Shown here: piece after piece, positions 46,201 to 61,200 of the stretch | Numbering within the stretch: position 1 is the first letter of the stretch | How the letters are laid out: every line of letters begins with the position of its first letter | Assembly: GCA_030063045.1 (NCBI GenBank) | Contig: JAQSEB010000114.1 | Location: 1-64,000, forward strand | DNA from: Pratylenchus scribneri | Lineage: Eukaryota; Nematoda; Chromadorea; Rhabditida; Pratylenchidae | Length of the DNA stretch: 64,000 nucleotides | Direction of reading: 5' to 3' | The notes under the pieces: generated by a model | Told to the model about the DNA's origin: nothing | Database searches by the model: none | The model's input: the letters and a program-made list of their open reading frames with translations, nothing else | Program-made: the position numbers and the translations under genes

Positions 46201-49200
46201 GTCGTCACGAAGATGGTGGAGGCAATGTCCGAGACGAGGCCCAGGCACCGCATAAGCGAAATTTCAACAATCGAATTGTGACATGTATCGTTTGCGAGCT
46301 GATTGTGAACCAAGGGAAATTTGGAGGCCGAGAAACTGCCTATTGCTCGCAGGAATGCATTGCCAAGAAGGTGGAACATACCAGAAAGGTTGGTAGTTGA
46401 AAAAGTTTAAAAATATTAATTAATAATGGAGAAAAATTTTAAAAATAAACAATTTTGTGTGCTTTTTTCCTATTGTCTCTATTACCGTAAAAAATTAAAA
46501 CTTTTATTAATCATCATAATTAGGTATTTTATATTTTTAGAAAAATTAGATATTTTCGGAAAAAATTTGAATATTGAAATGGACGATTTTGAATACAGGC
46601 CTAGACCTAAATTTTTGTCAATTTTTAAAACCCTCCCTAATCGGATTAAATCAATAGCTAAGTCATTTTTACGAAATTTTTTAAAACTTTTTATGCCAAA
46701 AAAATTTAAAAAATTAAAAAAGGAATTAAATCAAGATAAGTGATTTCTATGGATTGAGGCAAAAATTTAAAATTTTAAAAATTATCATATTGGAAATTTG
46801 AGGAGTACTTACTAAATACTAATTGACCCCCAATTTATCTAAATTATGCCAATTTTAGAAAGCAAAAATGCCAACAAATTAAAAATTTACCAATAGAATA
46901 GATCAAAGATGATATTTATAAATATTAGATTTTCTTATCAAGATGATCAAAAAATGACAAAAATAAGGACAAATTAATATTTAACAAATCCAAAAATTAC
47001 CCAAAAAATTCATAATTAAATTTTCCTCAAAATTTGCACAGTTTGTCGCTGAGGGTGAGAAAATCATGTTGATCGATCTGAAAGGCACGCTGCTGGCCAA
47101 CCATTTCACGGTGAACATTGCCAATTTGGAAAATTTCTTGCAGCAACAACCACAATATCAGCCAGTGATCAATACCGCACAAATGGGTTTGTCCGAAAGA
47201 AAATATTAGAATTTTTTTAAAAATTAAATTTACCCATAAAATTTCAAATTTTTTCGTATCGGAAAATTAATTTTTTCGAGACCTTAAAACCACCGGACCG
47301 AATTCTTCTCATATTTAAACTCAAAAATAACGAAAAATTTCCTTAAAATTTTATCAAAATGGGTCAATCTTAATTTTTACGGTATTTTTGGCTACCAGCT
47401 TATTTAATTCGAATAGACTAGAGGAAATTATTTCTTTTTCTTCTAAATTACTAACTAACCCACTACCACTTATGCTTTGTTGATTGGCTAAATTTTATAA
47501 TTCCCGAAATATTTTTAAATTTCAACACCAAAATTTGTTCCTGAATTCAATAATTTTAAGGATATTTATCCATTTTCAATTTTTAAATAATTTGCCCCCA
47601 TCAATTAACAGAGGAAGCGGCACGCCGTGAAATTGATCCAGCACAGCAGAAGAAAATTGACAAAATGCGAATGGATTGCCGACGGACCATTGAGCAGGCA
47701 TTGCAAAAACGGTAATTTTAATTTTTTTTATTAATTTATTTTTTGTCAATTAAAATAAATTTTTTTATAAAATTAATTTTTATTTCAGTTCCAAAGCAGC
47801 CAACATGATCTTCTCCAATCGCCGCTACAAGGACATGGGCATTGACATTGAGAAGGCGCTGTTCTCCATGTACCAAGATGTGGACGCCAAATATCGTCGA
47901 TGGTTTAAACAATTTATGACTGTCCTCAATGATGAAACCAATGTGAGTTTAAAAAATAGGAAATTTGGGACATTTTCTAATTTTAGATAATAAAAATTTA
48001 AGACTTAAAAGGGGTTTGTCCTACATTCTCAAACCATATACCCAAAATTGGTTAGAGCTGGTCAAAACGCATTGAATGGTATATAATTTTGTCATGGTTT
48101 GGTCAACAATTAAAGGGTATTAAACAGTTTAAACTATTTTGGTTTAATGGTTCAAAACAAAGTTAGAATTGGTTAAACCCAAGCCAAAAACATAATCAAA
48201 TAATTGCGTCTTGACGAGTATCCACTGGATATAAAGTTCGATGATTTAGGATAAACTTCTGAATTTTTAGGCAAATTAAATTTTTCCCATAAATTTTTAG
48301 GGATTTTTTCGTGATGTGATGCGCGACAAAGTTACCGTGAAAAAATTGGTCACAATGTCCACCGAACAAATGTTCACCCCAATGCCTGGTACAAGTGCAG
48401 CAGGCAGCTCCCGTGGTTCCAATTTGATTTTGGCCGCCGCCGATTCCACTTCCTCAGCTATGGACAGAGGTGAAATTAACAAATTTGAGAGAAATAGGCT
48501 TTAATTTGAAAGGAAAAAATTAGTTTAATCGGTTGAAATAATTTTATAATTTGACCATATTTTTAATCGTTAAGTTCCTATATTTAGTTGGGCAAGCTTT
48601 CAATTTAAATTAAATAGAAGAGACAGAAACCGGGTTTATAATATGCAGGAAAAAGGTCCAAAAATAAAGTTTCCGATAAAAAATTTCCTAAATCCTGAAA
48701 ATATTATTAAATTTTTTGACGGAAAAACCATTAAAAATGTAATTTTTCATTTTTCAATTTTGTTTTATTTTAGCTATAAAATTTTTCAATTAAAATTACC
48801 AAAAAAATTGCAAATATCATTTTTAACCAAAAATATCCGAATCCGAACAATAAACTATCATTTTAATAAATTCTCTAACCTTAAAAATCTTCATAATGAA
48901 TGAAATATTTTATTATAAAATTCGACTATCTATGTATTAACTTTTTTACCAAATAATTTAACCATAAAATCATCGAATTTACTCATAAATTTTCATTTCA
49001 AATAATCAATATTTTCGAGGCTATAAATTGGGTCATAATATCAAGTTCTTTAATTTAAGCCATATTCTGCTTAAACTTTATTAATATTAATTCTAAAAAT
49101 CAACATTTATTTAGCCAAGTTATTTGTCCTACTTAAAAAATGTTTCACGAAAAATTTAGACAAATTTAGTAATTTTAACGCTAATTATTTTCTCAATTAA

Positions 49201-52200
49201 ATTTGAAATTTAATTTATAGATGGACAAAATTCGGGAACATTATCCGCATTTGGCATGGAAGAATTGACTGTGACTTCGCTGACCAGTAAAATCACCACA
49301 ACCAGTCGACATGGAACAGCGAAGAAGGCGGTCACCAATCAATCAAACAATCATGGAAAGGTGAGAAAAATTATTCAAAATGTTCAAAATTTATTAATTA
49401 AAAAATTATTGGTAATTAAAATTGTAATTAATTATTTTAAATTAAATATTAAATAGTAAGGAATAATAAATTTTCCCTGTTTAGTCTGCACTTGATGAAA
49501 TCCTTGGCGATGATAACACAAAGGACACCACACATTTACATCTGAGCCATTTATTTGATGCCAATTGCAAAATGTGCAAAAAACAAAATCAAATGAAATT
49601 TGCGGAGAAGGAACGGCTGGAGCGGATGGAGGCTAAACAGGAAGCAAAGGTGGGACAATTTTTTTGATTTTTTTTTGATTTATGGAAAACATCACATTTT
49701 GTCCACCATTTTTAATAACTCATTATTGAATTACTGAGCCAATTTTTAGTATTGTTTTATTAAAATTGCTGGAATTTGATCAAAAAATAAAAATTAAATC
49801 GTTAATTCATAGATAAAATCAAAATGATTTTTTGGAGTCAATACTCTTGCTTTTTAATTTGATAAGGAAAACACGAAATTGATTAAATTCATGATAAATT
49901 ACTAGGTAAAACATTGAAACAATTCCCAAAAATTATCTAGAATTATATTTAGATTAGGGCTAGGTTTTGAGCAGCATAAGATTTTAAAAAAAAAGAGACA
50001 GATTTGCCAAATTTTATGTCCCTAAAATTATTGATATTTCGACAATATAAAACCATTATAAAAGGTAAATTTTAAATGGCGCCCTCTTTTATCCCGAAGC
50101 AAATAAAACAAATTAAAAAATTGCCCAATTTTACAGCGCAAGGCAGAAGAGGCCCAATTGAACAAGGCACCGAATTTCCCGAATCTTGATCCCACCATCC
50201 AAGCCGCAATGCACGCAAACACCTCGCATCATCAAGACTATTCCGATGATGAAGCAACACCGGAGGCACCAACCAGCAGTGATGCGGCCGCAGCCAAAGA
50301 ATATCACGAGGCGATGAAACGGCGATTGGAACAAATTGAGGCGGAAAAGGAGGAGGAACGCCGACTCCGTGACCCGCTGGGCCTTGTTGACATTGCCCCA
50401 TTGCCACCGGATCAATTGCTTGGAGGAGGAGGCGATGGGACCAATAATGGAGACTTTGATGATGATGAGGGAATGGATTACGATGATGGAGGCGGGCCCG
50501 ACGACAACCATTTTGAATCGGCCCATCAAATGGATGATAGTTTTGAGGTGTGTTTAAAAGAAATAATTTGTGAAAATGCTTTTCTTAATTAATCGAAAAT
50601 ACATTTTATCGCCAATCAAAAACACATCATTCTTAGCTTACGAAAACACATTTTTTAGCTAATCGAAAACACATTTTTTTAGCTAATCAAAAACACATTT
50701 TTCTTAGCTAATCAAAAACACATTTTTCTTATTAGCCTGTCGAAAACACATTTTTCTTATTAGCTAATCAAAAACACATTTTCTTAGCTAATCGAAAACA
50801 CATTTTTCTTAGCTAATCAAAAACACATTTTTCTTAGCCTGTCGAAAACACATTTTTCTTAGCTAATCAAAAACACATTTTTCTTAGCTAATCAAAAACA
50901 CACCTTTTTTTAATTAATCAAAACACATTTTCTTACGTTATCGAAAACACATTTTTTAGCTTATCGAAAACACATTTTTCTTAGCTAATCAAAAACACAT
51001 TTTTCTTAGCTAATCAAAAACACACCTTTTTTAATTAATCAAAACACATTTTTAATTAGCCAAAACAAATCTTTTCTTCACATTTTATTTATAAAATTTT
51101 TATTTCAGCCTCACCCAGAAGAACCAATGCAAATTGAGAGTAGCAACAATGATTTTGGCAATGAGGGTTTCCAACAAAATCAAAATACGCCGCCACCTTT
51201 CAAAATGGTCCAAATGGGAATGAAGAGAACCGGCACAGAACATTCACAAAATATTTTCCAACGCCCTCCAATGCACCATGGAATGTCGCCTTTGACACCA
51301 AATATTGAACAGAAACAGGTAGATAAGGAGAAAATGAAGAAGGAAAATATTAATCAATAAATTGAAAATTAAAATTAAGTTAAAAAAATTAAATAAAATC
51401 CTAACTATTATTTTAAGCGCCACATTCCCTCTTCGTCATCATCAGCAACTTTTGGCCCAAGATTCAGTGGAACCGCCAATTTTGCTGTCATTGCCGAACG
51501 TCGAACCGCCCATGTTGAGGACGAAAATTGGAAACGTCAGCAGCCATCAAGCAGCTCCCATCAAATGATTGCTGAACCTCTGGCACCACAACAGCCCATA
51601 ATCGAAGAGGAAGTAATCGATCCATGGGCAATGTAAGTAAAAAGCATAAGGAATGAAAAATGAGTTAATTTACAAAAAGCTTTATTTTATGAAAAATCGA
51701 CATTTTTTACCATAAAAACTTGTCCAAATCTTAAATACATTAACCTAATTCTTATTTAACAGTTTCTGCTATTTCATTTGTCATTGTCATCAAAATAATT
51801 TTTACAAATTAAATAATTTCGTAATACAAAAGAGAAAGGAATTTGATCAAATTTTTCCAATTTAAATTTTAGTAAAAAATCCAATGGGGAAATTAAAACC
51901 CTTTTTTGATTCTGATTTGAATTGATATTACAAAAAATATTGGCTTGAAAAAATTTTTATTTATAAGATTGAAAAATAATTTAAAAAATTATAAAAAATT
52001 CTATTTCCTTTTAGTAAATAATTTTTTCATATTCAGTGAAAATCATCGAGTTTGGGACGGAACATTTACCTGGAGCAAGGGGCTCTTCTTCGACACCGCA
52101 CTCATTGCCATCGTCAATCGGGTTGCATTCAAGGCTGCTCGTGAATTGCCCCGGGAACTCTATGTGATTGGCAAATCCGAGCCAAAGGGCGTTTGGAACT

Positions 52201-55200
52201 ATGTGGATCAGCTGCGAAACAGTTGGAACAAACAAGTCATTCTCTACTTGTTGGAACCGCCAAATGGTCAGTTTAAAAATTAAAAATTTTTAAAAATTGA
52301 TTTGATTTTTTATCCATTTTGAAAATAATAATTTAAAAATATATTTTAAAATTTAATAATTTTATTAAAAATTTTTTTATTAAAAATTAATTTATATTTA
52401 TTCCCAGATCCATCCAATCGTGAACGCTACGATCATTGTTATCAAAAAATTAACAACCAGGCAACCCAACAAATGGCCGTTCTCGACCTCAACAATCACA
52501 ATCAAATCAAGGATGGATATGTGTTCGCATTGAATCCGTCGGAGCCACTTCCAAGTAGGAAAATTGAAATTTCTGTGATTATAAATTTTTAAAATTTGAA
52601 GGAATTCTTCAACCCTTTGATGGCCCCGGGTTGCCAGAATGGTGTCAACGAGAGGGTGGAATTGTGATCATGCTGGTGCGTTTTTTAGTCTTATTTTAAA
52701 TTATTTCCTTTGTAAAATTTAAAAAATTTAAGGTACTATTTCTTGACTTATAACATTTTTAGTCTAAACGGGTTAAGAGTTAGAAAAATTGTAAATATAA
52801 TTGGAATTTAGGAATTTTTGGAAAGTTTTCTTTTAAAAATAAACACATTTTTAATGCTTTAGAAAAAAACCCTTACTTTTACCTCAAAGTACAGAAAATT
52901 TAGATGCAGAATAAACATAAACATACCTACTAAATTTGTCACTTTTATTGGGTAGTGGTAGTGGCTCAGTCAGAACTCAGAAGTCAGAACTAGCTTAGGA
53001 TTCTTTCAGAATCATCTTAGGGCTCTCGGCTCTATTCCCTGAGGAAAAGATAAAACCACATTATAATGCATAACATAAATAGTCTTCTTTGAGGCTATTA
53101 ATTAACCTATAATTCCTTCAGAATCATCTGAAGGTTATGTGACCTAAGAGAAAGATAAAATCACGTTATGATTCATAACAAAACATAGCAGTTTGAGGGT
53201 ATTCAAAATGCAACAATAATTAGAAATAACTCTTAAAAATTACAAAATTTTCAATTTATTGTTAATTATATAAATAATCTTATTATTTTTTCTTTCTCCA
53301 GATTCGCCGAGTGGATCGAGAAGACAAACAAATGCATCGACGTGCCGAGAATGAGTCATGGCGAGCACGCAACATTCATCAACCCTGCGACATTCCATTG
53401 GAGCTAGTTCCTTCATCAAGCGGCGGCAATCCATCCACCTCCGGTGCCTTAGTAGCATTGGCACGTGATCCCAGGTTGGATGGAGAAAAAACTCGGGGCT
53501 CCAAAATTTACAAACCCATGCGCATTTTGGCACATATCAACCGCCATCTACAAAGAGAGGAAGATTAAGGGGGAGGAAGAATATGTTTTGTTGATGAACC
53601 CTAACCACCCCATAATTAGGCAAAAAATTTTGTATATTTTTTATTTCTTTCTTATTTTGTTTTTTATTGGGAATAGTTTTTTCCGTCTTTTTTTCTAAAT
53701 TCCTTTTTCACTTTTTTATATTTGTTTTATATTTTTTTTCTGTTCAATTCTGTGTTTTTTGAAAGGATTGCACATGGATGGGAATGGAGATTAGGAAAAA
53801 CAGATTTTTTTAGAAAATCAAACCATAAAATTTCTTCCAAAACGATTAAATATAAAATTTTAACCAAAATAAATTTTTTAACCGATTTTTGGATGGTTTG
53901 GGGTGGTTGGTGTTCAAAACATTTCGATTTCTTTGACCTCAAAAACCTATTTTTACATTTTTATGGACAAAAAAAAAATTTTTTTTATTTTTTTTTCAAA
54001 AAAAACAAAAAAAGAATTATCAGATATCAGCTAATAAGTTAAGACGGGAGATTAGATTATAACCCCGCATTTTCTACCATGTGCAATCTAATCATTTCCA
54101 TTCCTTCTTCTTCACCAGATTGGATGAACGAATGACTCGGGGCTCCAAAATTTACAAACTCGCTCGAATCATCCGGAACTCACCATTAATTTATGAGCTG
54201 TTAATGGGTCGACAATTATTAAATGAAGAACCCAACATTCCCCATGAAGATAATGAGGGGGAAGAAAATGAAGAGGATGAGGAAGAAACAACATCTCTAG
54301 AGCAAACCCATTTGTTTGAAGAAACAACGGAAACTCCTCAATCGCCCGAGCCAGATACCGATTTGGCAGACACGCCCCAGTCCCCGGAACCTGAATAAAA
54401 GGGAAAACCACACAACGCCATAAAATTATTTATTTGTTATTTTCCTGTTCATGTTATTGACCAAACACCCTGCTTTTTTGTTGTTATTCAATTTTTCCAC
54501 ATTTTGCCATCATCAAAATACACATCTCATTCCAAATTTTGGCCTCATTTTTTTTGTTACGCGCCTCCTAAATTTTGCCATTTTTACGCCTTTTAATTGT
54601 TGGCTTCTTTTACTTTAATTTTTGTTTTAATCACTTGCTTTTTTTCAAATAAATTATTTTTACGTTTAAAATAAAAAATTTTCTGCAATTGAAATGCTAT
54701 AAGTGAGGGGAAATGAGCGAGATAGAGACAGGGGAGAATGACAATAAATTTAAATTTATCAGAGTTAATTATAAAAATTGCCTTCATTTTTTTCCACGCA
54801 TTCCTTCCAAAAAAAAAACTCGGAATTACGAGTTTCCCTTCCAAATTTCCTTGTGTGTTTTGTTTGGCTAATTGAATCCATACTCTGGATGAGTGGATTA
54901 TATAGAAGAGATTTACTTTGAGTCACATGAAATGAGGATGAGAGGATATTGTTGTGAATGATGCCCAAAAATGAACCCAAAAAGGTATTTGCCAACACCC
55001 ACTAATCCCTTTCCAATCAAATTTCAGTGGTGGACACCGATTTCAATATGATGAGTCAATCCATGGCAGCGGCGGTGGCATTTTCCCATTCCAAGGACCA
55101 AAAATGTTTGCCGAAATCAGTCCAATTGTGGCACATCACCAACAACGGGGAGGACGACGAGAAGAAGTAATGGAAACTCCTGAAACTGGTTGGAGACGAC

Positions 55201-58200
55201 AACAATCAATAGATAGGATGGTGGATTCTACTTTGCGAACAACTTCGCGAACGGTAAGTGGGGAAATACATAAATACTTGCTGAATATTTTTTAATTCTG
55301 ACAAAAATTACTATGAGTTTTTGTTCTCAGTTAATCGAAACACAAATTTAATCTAAAACACTATTTTCTAATCGAAAACACATTTCCATTTAAAACACAT
55401 TAATCGAAAATACATTTTTCTTACCTTATAGAAAACACATTTTTCTAAGCTAATCTAAAACACATTTTTTAGCTATCGAAAACACATTTTTCTTAACTAA
55501 ATCGAAAACACATTTTTTAGCTATCGAAAACACATTTTTCTTAACTAAATCGAAAACACATTTTTTAGCTATCGAAAATACATTTTTCTTAACTAAATCG
55601 AAAACACATTCTTCTTAGCTAAATAGAAAACACATTTTTAGCTAATCGAAAACATATTTTTCTTAACTAAATCGAAAATACATTTTTAGCTAACACATTT
55701 AATCTAAAAACACTTTCTTATTATTACATCAAAATAAAAATAAAATTTCCATTTTTCCAGACCAACAATTCACCTTTCCGAACGCCCACTCCTACCTCCT
55801 TTCCGCAACGCCGTTTCAGCCGAGGCTACGTTGATTTTGGGAATCCAATCATCACATCCACCCCAAAGCTTCCATCACAATCGCAGCCTCAACAACATTT
55901 TGATGAGAGAATGATGGGAATGGAAGGAAGATTTGCTGAGGATGACATCGGTGGCCAACATCCATCTCCGGATTATCATCATCAAGAAGGGCAACAAGGG
56001 GATGAAGAGCAACAAGACGACTTCTTCGAACCACTCCCACAAGTTGAATCGGTGGAAGAAGTGCTGGAGGCAATTCAATTAATCGAGAAACCGGGTACAA
56101 TTATTAGAAAAATTTTTAAATGATTTTGAATGCTACATAATTTTAAAACTTTTAAGGATAAAAATAAAGAAAAATAATAATTATATCCTAAAATTTTTTT
56201 TATTTACAGGGAATATCATCATGCTCGTTTACAACTTTCTACAAACCCATCCCGAAGTGTCCGTTCACGACAAAATGACCATTTCCGACGCGGTCCGAGC
56301 ACGAAGTGACGTGGAAAAGCAGAAAAAGGCGGCAAGAATGGCAGCAATGTCCTCCTCTGCTGCAAATGATGATGAATTCACAGGGGGAATTGGGGGCGAT
56401 AGCAACGAAATGATGGCATTTGCTGGAAAAATGAGTGAAAATTATGATATGCAAGAACAACATTGGCAACCACCAATGATTTATCAAGAACGGCAACAGT
56501 ATTCTCCAGAACAAATGGAACATCAAGAAGAAAGGTGAGTCATGAGATTATGTTGGTAAAAAACGGATGAACGAACAAGTAATTTCTGCAAAAAATTTTC
56601 GACCCAAAACGAATCACTTTGGAAGCAACATATTCGATTCCACTTTGGGAAAATATTTTTATTCTAATTTCGTAATCATTTTTTAACATTTATAAATACT
56701 ACAATATAAAATACAGTAATTAGAACAGGAGATATTCTTTTTTTGAATCTTGATTTTTAAAATATGATAAAAATTAAATATCCAAAAATAAATTTTAGCC
56801 AACAGGCAACCGCCAACTCAATGAAAAATCTACTGGGAATTATAAAAATAATTAAAGAAAATTCACAATATTTGACAATTTTCAGTCAATTGTCTCCATT
56901 TTCACATTCGGCCAGTCGATTGGAAATTGTTGCCGAAGAATCGAGAATCAGCACACCGGAAAGTTCAATGGCATTAACATTAACAGCACCACCCCAAAAG
57001 CAAGGACAACAACGAGAAAATGTTCAAGACAAAGATGAATCATCGAATATTCCAAAAATTGCTGTTGAAAAGGTGGCCACCGAAAACGAACCAACAACAG
57101 ATGTTTTGGAAGAGGAAAAAGAAGTTGACGATGAAATTGGTGGCATTGTTGGAACAGACAAAGAGGATGAGGTAGGAATTTAAAATGGGAATATTATTGT
57201 AACTAAATCTCTAAGCAACATTTAATTTTTGAAATGAGAAATATTTAATTTTTTACCATTTTATTACCTTACCTCACCCTCAACTTTGAGGACCCATAGT
57301 CCCATAGCTCCCTATTGATGAAAAATTTATGAATTATTAAATTTTATTAATCTCCAAAAACTCTATTAAATCCATTAATATTATGGATTTAGAAAACTCC
57401 AATTTTCCATTTTTTCTGCCACTAAAAATAATTTCACTTGGTCTATTAATAGAGATTTATAGTACCTTGAATAGAGCTGGTCAAGACACATTGAATGGTA
57501 TATAATTTGTCATGATTTGGTCAACAATTAAAGGGTATTAAACGGTTTAAACCAATTTTGGTTTATTGGTACAAAACTAAGTTGGAAATTGGAATTGGTT
57601 AAATATTTCCCCATTTAGAATGATAAAAATAATTCTTCATTTTTCATCAGATTGAACAAGAAGAGGATTTCGAAACAATTATGTCAGCATTAAATCCAAC
57701 AAAAGTAAGGAAAATTTGAAGATTTTAAAAATTTTATCCTTGAATTCACGCAGGAATCCCCTACCAAATCCATCCAATCTCAAAATGAGGCAACTCCAAT
57801 TCGACTGTTGGCCTCTCAACTTCCCATGCCGCCAACATTTAAAAGGCCACCGGAAGCAGAAAAGAAACAACAACAAACGCCGGCGACACCAATCCATTCA
57901 ACAAGCGATGTAAAAAAAAATAAATAATTGAATAATAAAAAAATTAAAATACCAAATTTTGGCTTAAGTGATTTTTAGAAATTTTGAATAATTTTAAAAA
58001 ATTTTAAAATACCAAATTTTAGCCTAAGGCTATCTATCTAAAAAAAATAAATATGGGGAATGTTGTAAATTTTATAAAATATTTTTTCCCTTAAGCTATC
58101 ATTGCGTCCACCTCCACCACCGCCGCCTCCACCCCCACCGCCACCGCCCAAGGAAATGTCCAGCGAGAAGGAAGCGACGCCGCCGCCACCACCGCCTCCT

Positions 58201-61200
58201 CCGGAAGAACCACAACCAGTGCCACCACCACCACCAGCGATAATGCCTACAGCAGCGATTAATGTATGTTTATGTTTGGATTAATTATGGTTTATTGAAT
58301 TTTCCCATATTTAAGTAAACAAATTTGCCTTTAATATCCAAAATTTTCCAATTTTTTCAAACTCTGAGTTGTTTCCATTCTCTCTGGTTATAATGTTTTG
58401 TTGTGGAATTTCCATTTAAGCAAATTTTCATTTAAAATTTTAATTTTATGAATTTATCAAAAAATTTGATTCTTAATTTTCATATTAATAATTTCCTTCC
58501 AAATTATTATTTTCTACTTATTAATGGGGTAGGACAGAGCGGTTTTTTGGACGGTCTCGGTTTGGAAACCCCTTTTTCGGTTTCGGTTTCTCCTATTTTC
58601 GATAATTTTGAACTAAATTTCTTAATTTCGGTTTGAAATTACTTTGAATAAGCCAATGGGCATGCTAATTACTTAAAAATTTAATAAAAAATTACTACTA
58701 TTTTTATTAATATCCATTGTATAAGCCAAAAGTCAATGGCTAAAAATAAAAATTTACCCAAGAAAAAGCGAAAATTTTAAAATAATCATTTAAAAACATT
58801 TTTATTCTTTACAGTATTATCCAACCATGATGGGCCTGGGCCAAATGGCCCCGCCACCTCCGCCGCCACCTCCCAGCACCACCAATTCTGCACCATCTTT
58901 GGCCTTGTTGCCGCCTCCACCACCGCCGCCTAAGCTGGATGCCCAACAGCAACAACAACATCGGCAGCAAACACCAACGGCATTTAGTGCTTCTGACGGA
59001 TCACTGTTTTTCCCAAGGCCACCTCATCCACAACAAATGATGGACCATCAGCAATTTGGCTATCATCATTCGGCACCGGCGCCTTTCCCTCCTCACAACA
59101 ACAATCAATTCCAACCACAAACACCGTCGTCGTCCTCATCGCATCCATTTGGGCCAAGACCACCGTTCAATGGGCCAATGCCACCATCACAACAACAACA
59201 AATGATGACACCGCCAATTCACCAGCATCATCAGCATCAAAGAATGCCGCCGCCACCATTTCCTCCAACACCGCAACAACAACAACAATATCCAGCAGGT
59301 GGGGAAATTTTTGAATTAATTCATTTTATTTAAATTTTCTAAATTTAAGAAGGAAAAATTATTTAATTTTAATGGGACAAATCTATTTTAATATAATTAA
59401 CCTTTTTTATAAATTTTGAAAAGAAATTTTAATTACTGAAAAAACAAATTTTTAAAATATTTTTTACTTTATAAGCCATCATGATTTTGAGAGAAAATTG
59501 GAGAAAATTCAGTGAAAAAATGAAATTTATTTAAAAATAAATATTTACATATTTACCGAAAAACATCTAAAATATCGAAAAGATTCTAACGGTTCAATAT
59601 CCTAGACCAATAAACCTTATACCTAATCGATAGATTTCGTTAAGACGCATCGTTTTGGCTTGGGTTTAACCAATTCTGACTTAGTTTTGAACCATTAAAT
59701 CAAAATTGGTTTAAACGGTTTAATACCCTTTAATTGTTGACCAAACCATCACAAATTATATACCATTTCATACGTCTTGACCAGTTCTAACCAATTTTTG
59801 GGTATTAGGACAAACCATTGAATGGAATTATTATGGTATTATTCTTTTTCGTCCAATTAAACAATTTCCTAAATAAAATTTGTTATATAATAATTCAACA
59901 ATTTTACATATTTTTTTCCAGCTATTCCATCCAACTCGTCAAGGCAAGCACAACCAACATTGGCATGTGCCAATTTTGCATCAATGATGACGGGCACCGA
60001 ACAAGGAGGAATGGGAGGAGGCGAAGAATTTGGCGGCCAGAATCCAAATCCATTCAATCAACAATCCTTTGGGGCAAATTCCACTGGTGGTCCTCCTCCT
60101 CCACAAATTCCATTTGACCCTCAAATGGAGGAAATGTTCACGAATGACTTCGATTTGGTTGGTCAATGAGTCCAAAAGGGTTTGCCCCCGGCGCACGGGG
60201 GACCGATTTTCGGAGACAGGGGAAATTGGGGATTCGGGAGCCTATATTCGGAGGACGTGGGTAGTGTATTTTCGGGACTAGTTTAATTTTCAGAAATGAC
60301 CCTAAGCGGAGTAGGGATCCTTACCCTTTTTCGCTTAAAAAGTCCGACGGGGCCAACACTAGTCCAAAATAATAAAAAATTTTTTTCCTCTTTTTTTTAG
60401 AACAATTTCAATGATCCACAACAATTCCAACGGCAAATGGCACCTCCGCAACAACAACCTCACCCAAGCCATCCGCATTTTGGCAGTGAATTTCCATCAC
60501 CGGCTCATAATAAGCAACCACAGCCCCATTTCATGCCATTGCCCCATTTGATGATGCCACCAAGACTTGGTTGGTTTTATTATATTAGAACTTTTTAAAG
60601 TTAAGAATTAACTAAAAATTCAATTTTTATCATATTATTTTATTAGTTGAAGTAATTTTCCCGGGTTGCCTGATTTTTTTTTCAAATTAAAATGATCATG
60701 AAAATAAGTTTTTTGAATAAAAAGTTTAGATTTTCATTAAAAAATAAAATAGGTTAAAATTTATTTTTTTTATTATTATTAGAAATAGACAAATAGGGGT
60801 CCATCAAACTGACATTTCCAATTTTTTGAACCACATACACACAAAAATTTTAATTAAAAATTTGCCCTTAGGATAAAATTAAACCAAAAAATGGTCTTTA
60901 GAGGGAAAAGTACTTTTTCATTTTCAAAAGGAAAAATTGACCCTAAGGAAAAATTTAGATGAACTTTAGAGGAAAAAGAAAGAAAAAATGGGGAGACGGG
61001 GGTACGAAGTACACTATTTCCAATGATAAAATTAAATTTGCAGCGATAAGTAAACAAAATATACAAATAATTATAAATCCAATTTAAAATACATTCTTCT
61101 TAGAAATAAATTGGTCATTCCCACAACTTAATTCAGATCACCCACCGCCACAACAATGGACTCCAAGAGGACCGCCACCAAAACAAAATATGCGAAATCG

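Noticed and set aside
46426..46743. A 105-codon ORF in intron 5 as a nested gene for a basic peptide
   Set aside because: Composition equals the intron, it is Lys/Phe/Leu-rich, and at this base composition about one ORF of this length is expected by chance in 64 kb.
53722..54042. A 106-codon ORF between the alternative ends
   Set aside because: Low-complexity Phe/Lys content typical of T- and A-rich DNA; no splice or start context.
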